DNA of 42,530 nt from positions 104,578-147,107 of the forward strand of contig PAQV01000007.1 of the NCBI GenBank assembly GCA_002709405.1. The letters run 5' to 3'. Made by a program: the position numbers and the translations under genes. This document shows, one piece after another, positions 41,783 to 42,530 of the stretch; position 1 is the stretch's first letter; every line of letters begins with the position of its first letter. The notes under the pieces were generated by a model. It had not been told where the DNA came from. It ran no database searches and saw only the letters and a program-made list of their open reading frames with translations. Source of the DNA: Paracoccaceae bacterium (GTDB taxonomy: Bacteria > Pseudomonadota > Alphaproteobacteria > Rhodobacterales > Rhodobacteraceae).

Positions 41783-42163
41783 ATGTATCAAACGCACCAG
41801 CATTCTACTGGATTGCTCCGAAAGCAGACCATCCGCGAAGGGCGTGACGGCCTGGACCATGTTGAGGCGTTGTTGCGGCTCAGGGGCGTGGATATGCCAG
41901 AGGTGCGATCCAAGCGCGCGCCAGACGCAGCAAGGCGGGGTGAAGCCCAGCGTATCGTTCTGGAAGCGCTCAGGGGTGGGCCAAAGACGTTGCGCGAGAT
42001 CGCGGCGGTGATGGCAGAACGGAGGCCGCAGATCCCGCCTGACAGGGTAGCGCATAGGGCCAGTCAGGCACTGAACAAGCTGCGGAAGGCTGGGGTAGTG
42101 GTTAGTGAACCGCGCCGGGTCTGCCGGAGGCTCCAACTCTTGAGTAGACTGGAGCCATCATGA
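41783..42163 (+). CDS. Hypothetical protein with helix-turn-helix-like C-terminus, probably truncated
   Basis: An uncertain 126-residue frame. The part from about residue 30 looks like a coding region: [20 protein letters not shown], then [28 protein letters not shown] and a second helix pair [25 protein letters not shown], reminiscent of a winged helix. It resembles small DNA-binding proteins found beside mobile elements in this group, but I cannot name it. The N-terminus is doubtful: the ATG at 41783 is only the first plausible start. The C-terminus runs into the IS3-family end, so the last residues may be foreign. No function is proposed. Confidence 0.45.
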   Translation: MYQTHQHSTGLLRKQTIREGRDGLDHVEALLRLRGVDMPEVRSKRAPDAARRGEAQRIVLEALRGGPKTLREIAAVMAERRPQIPPDRVAHRASQALNKLRKAGVVVSEPRRVCRRLQLLSRLEPS

Positions 42164-42203
42164 GCAAGACGACAAGTTCTCCCCCGAGGTCCGCGAGCGC
42201 GCA

Positions 42204-42479
42204 GTGCGAATGGTCCTCGACAATCCGGGTCAGCATGGATCGCGCTGGCAGGCGATCGCCTCGGTGGCCGCGAAAATCGGTTGTTCAGATACCACGTTGA
42301 ACAGCTGGGTCAAGAAGGCCGAGGTGGACAGCGGGCAGCGCGCTGGCATTTCAAGCGACATGGCCGAGAAGATGAAGGCGCTCGAGCGGGAGAACCGGGA
42401 GGTGCGCCAGGCGAACGAGATCCTCCGCAAGGCGTCAGCATATTTTGCCATGGCGGAGCTCGACCGCCGGTCGAAGTGA
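42204..42479 (+). CDS. IS3-family OrfA (possible frameshift near start)
   Basis: The frame encodes an IS3-type Orf[21 protein letters not shown], helix-turn-helix [20 protein letters not shown], then a coiled coil [33 protein letters not shown]. The conserved N-terminal [12 protein letters not shown] is encoded just upstream in the same frame but has no ATG. An ATG at 42160 (MSK) is one base out of frame. A single-base deletion between them, or use of the GTG at 42204, would explain this. The stop at 42477-42479 overlaps the orfB start. Confidence 0.75.
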   Translation: MRMVLDNPGQHGSRWQAIASVAAKIGCSDTTLNSWVKKAEVDSGQRAGISSDMAEKMKALERENREVRQANEILRKASAYFAMAELDRRSK

Positions 42480-42530
42480 TGGTGTCGTTCATCGATGCTC
42501 ATCGTGCGGAGCACGGGGTCGAGCCGATCT
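42480..42530 (+). CDS. IS3-family OrfB, first codons (cut by window end)
   Basis: The frame starting ATG at 42480 reads [17 protein letters not shown], the typical start of the IS3-group OrfB transposase. It runs off the window, so nothing can be said about the catalytic core. Confidence 0.8.

Larger units (their letters stand above)
42142..42530 (+). mobile_element. Second IS3-family element, left part
   Basis: The window ends inside a different IS3-family element read rightward. The likely left end is near 42142, but the exact terminal base is uncertain. It contains an orfA whose expected opening reads [19 protein letters not shown]. It also contains the first codons of orfB at 42480. It is not related to the element at 31691-32893. 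Confidence 0.8.

Overview
The window looks like an alphaproteobacterium of the Rhodobacterales (Roseobacter/Paracoccaceae type). The reasons are the high G+C content, a RpoH very close to the roseobacter form, a DUF6476 gene next to an RluA-type synthase, an exosortase with a VPxPA-type sorting substrate, and an iteron-type Rep with a divergent parAB. No rRNA or complete tRNA gene was seen. These are readings of the sequence without database searches.

Left edge (1-4824): a graveyard of mobile elements. The first 105 bp are one end of an IS3-family element whose complete copy lies at 31691-32893. It cuts an IS30-family transposase. Next come an internally deleted IS66 element (767-1959) with both terminal repeats, and two IS481-family tail fragments (1963-2024 and 4543-4824). 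Between those two fragments sits a visibly A+T-richer cassette with a DUF5672 protein and a sulfotransferase, plus a 50-bp tandem repeat of three units.

Exopolysaccharide/exosortase region (4821-20558). One leftward operon encodes an AAA ATPase, a Wzz-type chain-length protein and a tyrosine autokinase, followed after a gap by a secreted glycosidase-like protein. A divergent rightward operon encodes a phosphoglycosyl transferase, a TPR lipoprotein (PrsT type), a Wza-type export protein and an outer-membrane beta-barrel protein. A fused exosortase-EpsI gene faces it. A small membrane protein and a short secreted protein with a VPxPA-CTERM-like tail complete the set. Together these suggest synthesis and export of an extracellular polysaccharide coupled to exosortase processing of at least one surface protein. 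No Wzx flippase or Wzy polymerase is in the window.

Replication region (20629-24572): parB and parA run left. A Rep_3-type initiator runs right. The gap between them carries five iteron-like repeats spaced 21-25 bp plus two outliers, so this is a plasmid-type origin. Downstream (24859-31563) are more sugar genes: a GT4 glycosyltransferase, a PA14/glycosidase-like/RTX-tailed protein, UDP-glucuronate decarboxylase and a GT2 glycosyltransferase.

Right part (32894-42530): ordinary chromosomal-looking genes. They are DUF6476, an RluA-type pseudouridine synthase, a DksA-like zinc-finger protein, a Gfo/Idh/MocA oxidoreductase, a capsule-synthesis-like protein, rpoH with a possible heat-shock promoter, a frameshifted DUF4386 gene, a GNAT acetyltransferase and oligoendopeptidase F. 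The window ends inside a second, different IS3-family element. The plasmid-type origin and sugar genes lie between directly repeated copies of one IS and abut chromosomal genes. The simplest reading is a roughly 32.8-kb exopolysaccharide plasmid integrated by recombination or cointegrate formation between IS copies. An assembly join across the IS would look the same.
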